Source: Saprospiraceae bacterium
Lineage (GTDB): Bacteria > Bacteroidota > Bacteroidia > Chitinophagales > Saprospiraceae
Length of the DNA stretch: 64,000 bases
Direction of reading: 5' to 3'
Assembly (NCBI GenBank): GCA_021739645.1
Contig: JAIPBL010000019.1
Location: forward strand, 1-64,000
Both the position numbers and the translations under genes were made by a program. Positions 33,401 to 41,341 of the stretch are shown here, piece after piece (the first letter of the stretch is position 1; each line of letters opens with the position of its first letter). The notes under the pieces are model-generated. The model did not search any database. It saw only the letters and a program-made list of their open reading frames with translations, and was not told the DNA's origin.

Positions 33401-36400
33401 CCCAGCGTACAGCTATCAATGGCAGCGCAATGGGGTAAACGTCGGCACCAATTCGCCGCTGTATTCCACCAATCAACCCGGTGATTATCAGGTGATTGCG
33501 ACCAATGTGGCGGGTTGTACCGCCATCTCAAATCTGCTGGTGCTCGTGGATTGCGCAGCGATCGGTGGCACCTGCGTGGGCGGCCAATGCTTCGGTGGGG
33601 CTGGTGGAGGGCCACCCGTTCCTGGTTGCACACCTGCGGGTACCGTGGATTTTTCGATGGGCACCTCGCCCGACTGCAATGCGCCGAGCTTCACCAACCT
33701 GTCCACGAACTTTGTGCCCGGCAGTTTCACCTGGTATTTTGGCGATGGTACCACCAGCACCCTTGACAACCCGCCGCCCCACACCTACCCGAATGTCGGC
33801 TACTACACGGTCGTCCTGATTGGCGAGGTGAACGGCGTCACACCTGGTACTTCTTGCGCCGTGGGCACCTACCACGACGTGCTCATCCCCGTGGAAGCTG
33901 ACTTTGCCTACTCCTCGGCCTGTCCCGGTGCGCCGGTTCAGTTCACCGATTTGAGCGTGTTCTTGTCACCCTACGACATCATCGCTTGGTCGTGGGATTT
34001 TGGCGACCCAAGCAGTGGCGGGGCCAATACTTCTGCTTCGCAAAACCCGATGCACACCTTCGCCTCGCCCGGCACCTACAACGTTGAGCTGACTATTTCC
34101 TCGTCGGCCTTCGGCGGCTGCACGGTTACCTTCGTAAAACCAGTGACCGTTTTCATGCCGCCAGCAGTGAGTTTTGCCTTGCCTTCGGCAACCTGCGAGA
34201 ACACGTCCTTGCCGTTCGATGCGGTGGTGGGCAGCGGGGTGGCCAGCGTTTACTGGGATTTCGGCGACCCGACCAGTGGAGACGGCAATACCTCGGAGCA
34301 GTTCAATTCTTTCCACGAATTCGATGCGCCGGGCAATTACACGATACAGTTGACCGCACTCAGCATCGAGGGTTGCCTCAATACTTTCACCGACAACATG
34401 ACCATCACTCCGAACACGCTATCGGGAAATATCACGATGGCGCCGCCTTCGCCGCTTTGCGAAGGAGAGACGACGACGCTTACTTCCCCAGCAGGCGGGG
34501 TGAGTTGGATTTGGTCGAACAGTGACATTTTGGACAATATAACCGTCTCCGAATCAGGTGTTTACACCGTGACGCTGACCGATGCGACGGGCTGTACCTA
34601 TGCGCCGCCGCCTGCTTCGGTGGTCGTGTTTGGCGAGCCGAACGGCATCATCAAGGCGGTGGAATACAACGAGTTTGGGCAACCGGTGGCGTTTTATGAA
34701 AACAACCACTCGGTCTGCGAGGGCGAGGACGTGTTCCTCATCATTCAGGGCAGTTCGAACAACAGCTACCAGTGGTCGAACGGCTCAACGGATGACCAAC
34801 TGGAGTTTAGCGAAGACAAGGGCAACTTGTTGCCGGTAGGCGACCATGACTTCACGGTGACGGTGACGGACATGACGACGGGCTGTACCGCCACGGAAGG
34901 GCCCTTCACGGTGACGGTGAACCCTGTGCCGACCGTTGCGATTACCAGCTCGCCTTCCGGTTTTATTTGTGAAAACACCAGCGCCACGCTCAGCGTGACC
35001 AGCCCGAACGCCACTTACAACTACCAGTGGAACACCGGGGAAACTGGCAACAGCATCACCGTCGTTGCCGGAGGCACTTATTTTGCCACAGCCATCAACC
35101 AGTTTGGCTGCAAGAGCCAGAGCAATGAAGTTGACATTCACAATGCCCCGGACATTGACCTCGTGCCTTCTGGCTGCCATTCCCGCTGCGAGCCTGATAC
35201 GATGTGCCTGCCGTTGATTCCTGACATCGCCAGCTACCAGTGGCTTTGGAACGGAAGCCCGATGGCTGCCCCGAACGGCACAATGGCCAACCCGATTTTT
35301 GACCAAAGCGGCGAGTATGCTGTGGTGCTGACCGACATCTACGGCTGTACCTCCACGAGCGAAGTGCTCACACTCGACCTGTTTGCTGGCTTCGGCGACA
35401 TCACGGGCGACGTGTATTTTGACGTGAACGGCAACGGCGTGATTGACGCTGGCGATACGTTAGTGAGCGGCATCAATATTTTCCTGAACAACGGCACGAT
35501 GAATGTGGACACGGTGACGAGCAGCCTTGCCACGGGTTACAATTTTGTGAACATCCTCGCTGCCAATTACGGCCTGATTCTCGACACGCTGAACCTCCCG
35601 GCGGACTGGGAGGCGGTGCTGGTCAGTACCACCGTGACGCTCAGTGGCTGCGACGTGGAGGAGCAGTTCGACTGGCTGCTGTTCTCCAGTTGTCCCACCT
35701 CCACAGCTTCGGTTCAACTCTTTGCCTGCCCCGGTGGGGTGGCCGATTACAATGGCAACTTTATTGCCGAAGGCACCAGCCAAGATTTCACGCTGGTCAA
35801 CTACCTCGGCTGCGACAGCATCGTGACGGTTTTTGTGAACCCACTGACGACCAGCACCGGGGCTGAAGCTTTCGATGCTTGCCCCGGCACTTCCATCAAT
35901 TACAACGGTACGGACGTTGCCGCAGGCACCAGCATGGATTTCACGCTGGTCAACTACCTCGGTTGCGACAGCATCGTGACGGTGACGGTGAACCCGTTGC
36001 CTGCCCCGACTTCTTCGGTGGCACTGACTGCCTGCACCGGCAGCTTCGCCGAATACAACGGAACCCCATTGCAGCCGGGGGCAGATACGCTTTTCCTTTT
36101 CCCAAGCGTACTTGGCTGCGACTCGGTGGTGAACGTGACGGTGACGGAACTGACCGCCAGCACTGGCTCGGAGAGCCTCAGTGCTTGCCCCGGCACGAGT
36201 GCGAATTACAACGGCACGGACATCCTGGCGGGTGCTTCGCAAGATTTCACGCTGATGAACTGGCTGGGCTGCGACTCGGTGGTGACGGTGACGGTGACGC
36301 CGCTTCCTACCAGCACTTTGATTGTTGACGGAGTGGCCTGTTCGGGTACATTTTTCGATTACAACGGAACGCCTGTGGCGGCTGGAACGACAGAGACTTT

Positions 36401-37529
36401 TTACGAAGTAAACGCCTCGGGCTGCACCGATACCGTCGTGGTGGCGGTGGTGGAAATACCAACCAGCACGAGTGCCGCACAGTTGACTGCCTGCCCCGGC
36501 ACGACCGTGACCTACGGTGGCGTGACCCTCTCGCCGGGCGACGTGCAGCCGTTTACCCTGATGAACCAGTTCGGCTGCGACTCGGTGGTGACGGTGACGG
36601 TGCTTGCTTTGCAAAGCGACACGACGCAGTTGGCGTTTGAGGTTTGTGAGGGTGAAACGACCAGCTACAATGGCCAGACACTTGCCGCAGGCGACCAGTT
36701 TACTTGGGTTGGAACGAACCAAGCGGGCTGCGACTCAGTGGTTTACGTGAGCGTAACTGGCTTGCCGCCAGTGAGTTTTGCTTTGTCTGCTTCGCAAATT
36801 TGCTGGAACGCCGTGGATGGCAGCATCTCGGTTGGCAATATCAGTGGCAGTACCGGGCCGTACCAGTATTCGTTGAACGGCACGGCTTTTCAGGCAGATA
36901 CGCTGTTCGCTGGTTTGCCGCCAGGCGACTACACGGTGTCGGTGCAAGACCAGAACGGCTGTGTTTTTAATGAGAATATCACCATGCCGGTCATCTCACC
37001 GATGGTTACAGAGGCGCAAGATGAGACGCTTGTTTGTGGCGAAACGGTCAAGCTGCGGCCATTGGTCCTCAGTGATTTGCCAGTGATTTGGGAGTGGTCG
37101 GACAGCACGGGCGTGATTTCTACGGCAGCTGAATTGCAGGTCAGCTCGCCCGGCATTTATGTTTTCAATGTGACAAATGACTGCGAAACCTCATCCGGCA
37201 ACATCAACGTAGCGGTCGAGCCGCTGAAGCAGGCGAAGTTGATTTACCTGCCCAATTCCTTCTCGCCGAACGACGACGGCATCAATGACTGTTATCAGGG
37301 GTATGTTGACCCGGGAACGGAGCTACTTAGCTATGAGCTGAAAATCTTTGACCGCTGGGGCGACTTGCTTTTCAGGACGGAGGAGATTGATGGCTGCTGG
37401 GACGGCTTGTTCCAAGGCAAGAAGTTGAATCCTTCGGTGATGGTGTACCTCGTGCAGATGCAAGTACGCAACTGCGACGGCGTAGTGGTTGATTTGAAAC
37501 GGAAGGGGGATATCCACTTGGTACGGTAA
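30414..37529 (+). CDS. Giant secreted adhesin: PKD, SprB-type and tandem 51-residue repeats, T9SS type B tail
   Basis: 2371 residues from ATG 30414, with signal peptide MKKRLQLFFTLISICFFIQN. Modules in order: Ig-like and SprB-type repeats (about 311, PPYTFQWSNGNTTQNL), PKD domains near 416, 1104, 1189 and 1276 (each with WDFGDP or WYFGDG), an EF-hand-like carrier segment near 1666 (DVNGNGVIDAGD), seven tandem repeats of about 51 residues at 1762-2117, another SprB-like unit, and a CHU_C gliding-type C-terminal domain from about 2277 (LPNSFSPNDDGIND, FDRWGDLLF) that is the type IX (B) sorting signal. Such proteins are displayed on or released from the surface for adhesion or gliding. Cysteine pairs recur at repeat boundaries. 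Confidence 0.93.
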   Translation: MKKRLQLFFTLISICFFIQNALAQQGGNIIGPQTLCVGACDTYEVVLFSPNEFIEVVTWGANTGTTVGTGNPISFCPQVTAPGTVVLTAVVIAFGPNGNTITYDMQLPIVITYGLTPVIVPTIASCPQDSSNQSPCEKICAFGTAQYEVTGIPPTTPVTWSVQGAQSFTPNGHIVTVEWGAPGQGQVSVVAGGNPGSNGPFQFFCGQQSISAAPNSTSEIYFSEADGTAPYTVTYTWNGVAQAPFTLQSMPTVMPFASPGTYVFTVTDATGQTDNCTTTVTNSAQDCWVSAYPSNIDHQTDFLACNGAIQLVGVGGFPPYTFQWSNGNTTQNLNDVCCGTYSVTVSDASGCFSSTSIIVACPDSTSTCAGETSLCVEILEEPEANIGSLPPPQPNGTIAICQGQTIYFQNNSLNATSYVWDFGNFNTSTQFEPSQTYDVPGSYIVSLIARNECYCADTSFVEVYVIAADVPEINCTGTICEGETVTYSTDTNCGTYTWALTGSYNILDGGMPTDNFITVEWLAGPQGTISLSVAGCAGTVCTLPNVVPIPIISDNVQIQGPDKVCEGSTEEYYIPDYQGTSINWTVLGSGNITDGQGTERITVNWFGNANQGNPQRVIVEFENCYLGCSGKDTLDVNIVPGFYATGPIEVCASSSGTYQSRNTVTNALIPANWQVINSLGAVVWSSPAATNTANIPFNFPAGAYTVRATAANASSYCNNGYNIYIKLVAPPPAPTAITGEDEICPGLTYSYEGVGLATTDFTWTFTGGAPANFGGNPANVTWNAAGPYAISVVQTATTGLACTSLPASLTVNPIPAFSVTGDSQVCREQSGTYSVPFFENIDYQWVISPAAAGTVVSGANTEQVEVLWHTDGPATVGVTVCGATENYNVTVLPLPEPVAQTPANLCQGETAVIQTTVGYASYVWNNASGAQISTLTTPSLGAGNYEVEVTDANGCVGDTIFEIIELAGPNISISTPAYYALCSGGPAAVLHATESSPAYSYQWQRNGVNVGTNSPLYSTNQPGDYQVIATNVAGCTAISNLLVLVDCAAIGGTCVGGQCFGGAGGGPPVPGCTPAGTVDFSMGTSPDCNAPSFTNLSTNFVPGSFTWYFGDGTTSTLDNPPPHTYPNVGYYTVVLIGEVNGVTPGTSCAVGTYHDVLIPVEADFAYSSACPGAPVQFTDLSVFLSPYDIIAWSWDFGDPSSGGANTSASQNPMHTFASPGTYNVELTISSSAFGGCTVTFVKPVTVFMPPAVSFALPSATCENTSLPFDAVVGSGVASVYWDFGDPTSGDGNTSEQFNSFHEFDAPGNYTIQLTALSIEGCLNTFTDNMTITPNTLSGNITMAPPSPLCEGETTTLTSPAGGVSWIWSNSDILDNITVSESGVYTVTLTDATGCTYAPPPASVVVFGEPNGIIKAVEYNEFGQPVAFYENNHSVCEGEDVFLIIQGSSNNSYQWSNGSTDDQLEFSEDKGNLLPVGDHDFTVTVTDMTTGCTATEGPFTVTVNPVPTVAITSSPSGFICENTSATLSVTSPNATYNYQWNTGETGNSITVVAGGTYFATAINQFGCKSQSNEVDIHNAPDIDLVPSGCHSRCEPDTMCLPLIPDIASYQWLWNGSPMAAPNGTMANPIFDQSGEYAVVLTDIYGCTSTSEVLTLDLFAGFGDITGDVYFDVNGNGVIDAGDTLVSGINIFLNNGTMNVDTVTSSLATGYNFVNILAANYGLILDTLNLPADWEAVLVSTTVTLSGCDVEEQFDWLLFSSCPTSTASVQLFACPGGVADYNGNFIAEGTSQDFTLVNYLGCDSIVTVFVNPLTTSTGAEAFDACPGTSINYNGTDVAAGTSMDFTLVNYLGCDSIVTVTVNPLPAPTSSVALTACTGSFAEYNGTPLQPGADTLFLFPSVLGCDSVVNVTVTELTASTGSESLSACPGTSANYNGTDILAGASQDFTLMNWLGCDSVVTVTVTPLPTSTLIVDGVACSGTFFDYNGTPVAAGTTETFYEVNASGCTDTVVVAVVEIPTSTSAAQLTACPGTTVTYGGVTLSPGDVQPFTLMNQFGCDSVVTVTVLALQSDTTQLAFEVCEGETTSYNGQTLAAGDQFTWVGTNQAGCDSVVYVSVTGLPPVSFALSASQICWNAVDGSISVGNISGSTGPYQYSLNGTAFQADTLFAGLPPGDYTVSVQDQNGCVFNENITMPVISPMVTEAQDETLVCGETVKLRPLVLSDLPVIWEWSDSTGVISTAAELQVSSPGIYVFNVTNDCETSSGNINVAVEPLKQAKLIYLPNSFSPNDDGINDCYQGYVDPGTELLSYELKIFDRWGDLLFRTEEIDGCWDGLFQGKKLNPSVMVYLVQMQVRNCDGVVVDLKRKGDIHLVR
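35691..36770 (+). repeat. Seven tandem repeats of about 51 codons
   Basis: Repeats of the form (T)ST..xLxACPGxxxxYNGxxxxxGxxxxFTLxNxLGCDSVVTVxVxxL. The first two, from C at 35727 and 35880, are exactly 153 bases apart. Each unit contains one ACPG and one LGCDS cysteine, which could form a disulfide within a repeat. DNA identity between units is visible (GGCTGCGACTCGGTGGTGAC recurs), consistent with expansion by duplication. Confidence 0.85.
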
Positions 37530-37532
37530 GGG

Positions 37533-37564
37533 GATTTACGATTTACGATTTTGGATTTACGATT
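37533..37564 (+). repeat. Short direct repeats GATTTACGATT
   Basis: The word GATTTACGATT occurs in three overlapping or adjacent copies right after the adhesin stop codon. It is another simple-word spacer of this genome, next to a terminator. Confidence 0.6.
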
Positions 37565-37598
37565 GGGGGCAGTGCGTTGATTTTCAATGCACTGCCCC
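37565..37598 (+). terminator. Terminator of the adhesin gene
   Basis: GGGGCAGTGC pairs with GCACTGCCCC, extended inside by TTGA/TCAA, followed by TTGTTAATT. 36 bases after the stop. Confidence 0.8.
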
Positions 37599-37778
37599 TT
37601 GTTAATTACCATTCATTCTTACCCAGAAGCCGCTTTTGTGCTGAGACCTGTTTTTTACTTGCCTATGTTTACCTGCGTTTATTTTTTCACCTAAATACTA
37701 GTAGAGAGCACCTTTCGTATTTTGAGAAGCTAAAAATGAAGCTGGCTTGTTGATGTTGCCATGTGAAATTTTGACGAA

Positions 37779-40613
37779 ATGATTCGGAACAACCTGCTTA
37801 CCCTATTGTTGACAGCTTCGCTATTGGTATGGATTACTGATGGACGATGCCAACAAGTATTTGAGATAAAAGGGATTGGGCAAGCGTGGATGTTGAACGA
37901 GCACTTGGAGGTGTTAGAGACAACGGACGATTCGATTGACTTGGATGACGTATTGAGTCCTCTTTTTGCTGAAAAATTCCTTCCCTACGCCCAATTCATC
38001 CAGCCGTACCTACCCAGTGCCTCGCCGGAGCAACGGCTACTTAACCCTGAAAAAATATACTGGTGGCGAATCAAGCTCCAAAACCGCCTCGGCAACCCCA
38101 TTCTCCATTGGGTATTGCACACGGGCCGCAGCAATTTCACCACCGTTTATAAATTGGACAGCGCCGGGAAGGTGGACACGAGCTTCACTGGTTTTTTGAC
38201 ACCTGCTTTTAAGAAGGACTTCCAAAATGGCAACCGGCAGGACGAAAGGGTGGCCTTCGACCTGCCTGCTGACAGCACCATTACTTTGTACTGCAAGGTC
38301 AAAGTCATCAACAACAAGCCACCGTACATCCACACAAGGATAACCTCAACTGATTTTTTCCAAACTTGGGACTACGTCCTGAAAAGCAGGGGGGACTGGG
38401 CATTCCTCGGTTTTTTGATGTCGTATATCCTCCTCAATTTGCTGCTTTACTTCTCCACGCTCGACCGGGTTTTTCTGTGGCATGCGCTTTTCCAAACGGG
38501 CATTTTTATTTACCTGCTTGAGTTCTTCAATATCATGCCCGACTTCCCCCACCTTCGGGACTATCCTCACCTGCTCCAATACATCGTCTATGCGGCGCTT
38601 TGTCTCATGGACGTGGCCTGTTTCCAGTTTATGCGATACTATATGGTGATGAAAAAATCAAAGCCGGTTTGGGACCGTCGTTTTCGATTTATCGTATGGT
38701 TCCGGCTGGGATTTGCGGCCATTGTAATTTCGCTCTACGCAGGTACGATGAACGTCAAGTTGACCGACAACATCACGGCGCTGTTCCTGGTGCTGGAATA
38801 TATTATCGCCATCATCAGCCTTCGGCTGATTTTTGGCAAATCGGACAGGCGTGGTTTCTTTCTTATTGCTGGAATGGCGTTCTTCGTAACGGGTGTGGTG
38901 CTGAATGCCATTTACGTGATAAAAGGCGTAGGGCTTCGGTTTTCTTTTACCCAAATTGGCGTCATTGGCGAGGTGGGGCTCTTCACACTGGGACTTGGTT
39001 TTCGGATGACATTTTTGCACATAGAAAAGCGCAAGGCGCTGACATTCAAGAGTTTGGATGAATTCAAGTCGAAATTTTACACCAATATCACCCATGAATT
39101 CCGAACCCCGCTCACGGTTATTTTGGGCATGGCGGAGCAATTGGGAACTGCCAAATTGGAGACCGTTGGCAGCCAAAAAAACAAGGTAGAACTCATTCGT
39201 CGCAACGGCGAACAACTGCTCCGCCTCATCAACCAACTGCTCGATTTGTCAAAAGCCCAGTCCGGCAAACTGTCCCTGAACATGCAGCAGGCCGATGCTG
39301 CCGACTACCTTCGCTACCTCGTGGATTCATTCAATTCCTTTGCCACTTCAAAGGATATCCGGCTGCGTTTTCTTAGTGAAATTGACCATTTGAACATGGA
39401 CTTCGATGCGGAAAAACTGCAGGATGTGATGACCAACCTGCTTTCCAACGCCATCAAGTTTACGCCGCCGGGTGGAGAAATCAATGTGAGGCTCAGTCGG
39501 GCTACGGGGAATTTTTTGACCATAAAAATTCAGGACGATGGAGCGGGAATTTCCGCAGAAGCACTGCCGCACATCTTCGATAGGTTCTTCACCGCAAAGG
39601 ACGCAGGCAACCCCGCTGGCGGCTCCGGCATCGGGCTGGCGCTCACGAAAGAACTGGTCGAGATTATGTCTGGTACCATTGCCGCCGAAAGTGAAATGGA
39701 AGTAGGCTCCACATTCACCATCCGCCTACCCATCACCAACCAGGCACAGCCTTCCGAAAGCCCTAACATGCCAAACCCACTGGCAGAACCCGTCGCCAGC
39801 CAGTTTTTTATGCCGGTAGAACAGTCCAATATTCGAGTATCTGGAGAGGAGGACGAGAAGCCGATTTGCCTCGTCATTGATGACAGCGCCGACATCGTCC
39901 GGTACCTCCAAATGCTGCTCGAACCGACTTATGTGGTGGCGGTGGCATACGACGGCAAACGTGGGATAGAAAAAGCGCTGGAACTGCTTCCCGACGTCAT
40001 CATCTCCGACGTGATGATGCCGGAAAAAGATGGGCTGGAGGTCTGCGATTTTCTGAAAAACGACGAGCGAACCAGCCATATTCCCATCATTTTGCTCACC
40101 GCAAAAGCCACCGTGGCCGACCGCATCGAGGGTCTCCGGCGGGGCGCAGATGCTTACCTACAAAAGCCATTCAACCAAGAAGAACTTTTTATTCAGTTGA
40201 AAAAATCGGTGGAGCTACGCCGGAGGCTGATCAGCTATTTTTCAAAAATGCCCAACTTGAGTAGCGGTGAATCTGCCCCTGAGCTTGATATTGAAATAGA
40301 GGATGCATTCTTGAAAAAGGCAAGGATGGCCGTTGAAAAAGACTTTGCAAACGAGGATTTTGACATTCATCGGCTGTGCAGGGCGCTGACCATGAGCCGG
40401 GCACAGTTGCACCGCAAGCTCACGGCGCTCACGGGCATGTCCGCCACGCATTTTATCCGCTCCATCCGCCTGCAACGGGCGAAGGAACTGCTCGAAACGA
40501 CGAGCCTCACCGTCTCCGAAATTGCTTACGAAGTGGGTTTCCGTGACCCCAATTATTTTTCAAGAACCTTCACCGAAGAATTCGGCACTCCGCCGAGTGA
40601 GACACGTAAGTGA
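37779..40613 (+). CDS. Hybrid two-component sensor-regulator: 7TMR-DISM, histidine kinase, receiver, AraC HTH
   Basis: 944 residues, one protein containing a whole signalling pathway. Signal peptide, then a 7TMR-DISMED2-like periplasmic domain (about 30-190, YWWRIKLQNRLGNPILHW), seven membrane helices (about 200-420), HisKA with H439 in NITHEFRTPLTVILG, HATPase with NLLSNAIKFTPPGG and GSGIGLALTKELV, a receiver (about 695-815) with acceptor D744 in DVIISDVMMP, and an AraC-type HTH (about 845-944: FDIHRLCRALTMSRAQLHRKL, TVSEIAYEVGFRDPNYFSRTF). It would sense an envelope or small-molecule signal and regulate DNA directly. It is placed right after the adhesin gene, so that gene may be a target; inference only. 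Confidence 0.95.
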   Translation: MIRNNLLTLLLTASLLVWITDGRCQQVFEIKGIGQAWMLNEHLEVLETTDDSIDLDDVLSPLFAEKFLPYAQFIQPYLPSASPEQRLLNPEKIYWWRIKLQNRLGNPILHWVLHTGRSNFTTVYKLDSAGKVDTSFTGFLTPAFKKDFQNGNRQDERVAFDLPADSTITLYCKVKVINNKPPYIHTRITSTDFFQTWDYVLKSRGDWAFLGFLMSYILLNLLLYFSTLDRVFLWHALFQTGIFIYLLEFFNIMPDFPHLRDYPHLLQYIVYAALCLMDVACFQFMRYYMVMKKSKPVWDRRFRFIVWFRLGFAAIVISLYAGTMNVKLTDNITALFLVLEYIIAIISLRLIFGKSDRRGFFLIAGMAFFVTGVVLNAIYVIKGVGLRFSFTQIGVIGEVGLFTLGLGFRMTFLHIEKRKALTFKSLDEFKSKFYTNITHEFRTPLTVILGMAEQLGTAKLETVGSQKNKVELIRRNGEQLLRLINQLLDLSKAQSGKLSLNMQQADAADYLRYLVDSFNSFATSKDIRLRFLSEIDHLNMDFDAEKLQDVMTNLLSNAIKFTPPGGEINVRLSRATGNFLTIKIQDDGAGISAEALPHIFDRFFTAKDAGNPAGGSGIGLALTKELVEIMSGTIAAESEMEVGSTFTIRLPITNQAQPSESPNMPNPLAEPVASQFFMPVEQSNIRVSGEEDEKPICLVIDDSADIVRYLQMLLEPTYVVAVAYDGKRGIEKALELLPDVIISDVMMPEKDGLEVCDFLKNDERTSHIPIILLTAKATVADRIEGLRRGADAYLQKPFNQEELFIQLKKSVELRRRLISYFSKMPNLSSGESAPELDIEIEDAFLKKARMAVEKDFANEDFDIHRLCRALTMSRAQLHRKLTALTGMSATHFIRSIRLQRAKELLETTSLTVSEIAYEVGFRDPNYFSRTFTEEFGTPPSETRK

Positions 40614-40953
40614 TTGATTTTCAGAAACTTGACCCTGTTTTTTTAGCCTATCTACAACAATAGTCCAGAAGTTTTCCTATTGCCCGCAACCATGCTCCAT
40701 GCCTTTGAAACAATGGTGCGTGGTGTTCGGCGTGGGTTGCCCTCACCTTTGGCTTATCAACCAATACGATGGTTGGCGCATGATTGGAACGGTAAATTCA
40801 ACACTGCATAGAACCGTTCAGGCGACCCTTAAAAACTTACCAAACTAAAAATTTCAACCCCTCACCGCTTATCCGACCCGTCGGGAGCCTGGCCATCTTT
40901 TGCCTGTCGGTGAGCATCGGGACTATTTTTTAACTACTTAAACTATTTGTGCT
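40614..40953. other. Intergenic region, 340 bases
   Basis: Between the hybrid sensor and a small secreted protein gene, same strand. A short palindrome CCGACCCGTCGG lies near 40874-40885. No gene, terminator with T run or consensus promoter was recognised; the last 30 bases before the start are AT-rich. Confidence 0.5.
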
Positions 40954-41304
40954 ATGACCAAGATGATTGTTTTTTTGATGCTTGCCACAGCCCCATTTGC
41001 GCTGTGTTTTACCAAGGCCGCTGAGGGTGGCCAAACCTGCCCGGAACCCGCCAACCTGACCATCCCCTCAAAATCGAGTGGCAGTATTGCCTTCGATTGG
41101 AGCGATTGCACGGGGGGCTGCAACCAGTACCTGGTGAAATACTGCCGGGTGGGCGATGACTTCCAGAGCCAGTTATTTACCGCTGTCCGTTCCGAGATTT
41201 CGTTCAGTGGATTGCCAGCGGGCACTTACGATTTCTCGTTTGCGACCGGTTGCGGTTCTGCTGCGAGTGGCTGGATTGTCATTGAGGATTCTATTTCCAA
41301 TTGA
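40954..41304 (+). CDS. Small secreted protein with fibronectin-III-like domain
   Basis: 116 residues. Signal peptide MTKMIVFLMLATAPFALCF, then one beta domain: CPEPANLTIPSKSSGSIAFDWSDC, YLVKYCRVGDDFQSQLFTA and ISFSGLPAGTYDFSFATGCG, the order of an Fn3 sandwich. Four to six cysteines suggest disulfides. There is no sorting tail, so it may stay in the periplasm or be exported another way. Function unknown. Confidence 0.6.
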   Translation: MTKMIVFLMLATAPFALCFTKAAEGGQTCPEPANLTIPSKSSGSIAFDWSDCTGGCNQYLVKYCRVGDDFQSQLFTAVRSEISFSGLPAGTYDFSFATGCGSAASGWIVIEDSISN

Positions 41305-41310
41305 TTAGTG

Positions 41311-41341
41311 GGTGGGCTGTCAAGCCGACAGCCCACCTTTT
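41311..41341. terminator. Bidirectional terminator overlapping a stop codon
   Basis: GGTGGGCTGTC (41311-41321) pairs with GACAGCCCACC (41327-41337), followed by TTTTATTT on the plus strand. It ends the plus-strand gene at 41304. The minus-strand gene has its stop at 41320-41322, inside the loop, and its last codons are part of the stem. Confidence 0.85.

Noticed and set aside
35460..36722. A 420-codon open frame on the minus strand
   Set aside because: It is the shadow of the repeat region of the adhesin; its codon use and repeated histidine/arginine-rich content have no family resemblance, and the plus-strand frame has clear domains.
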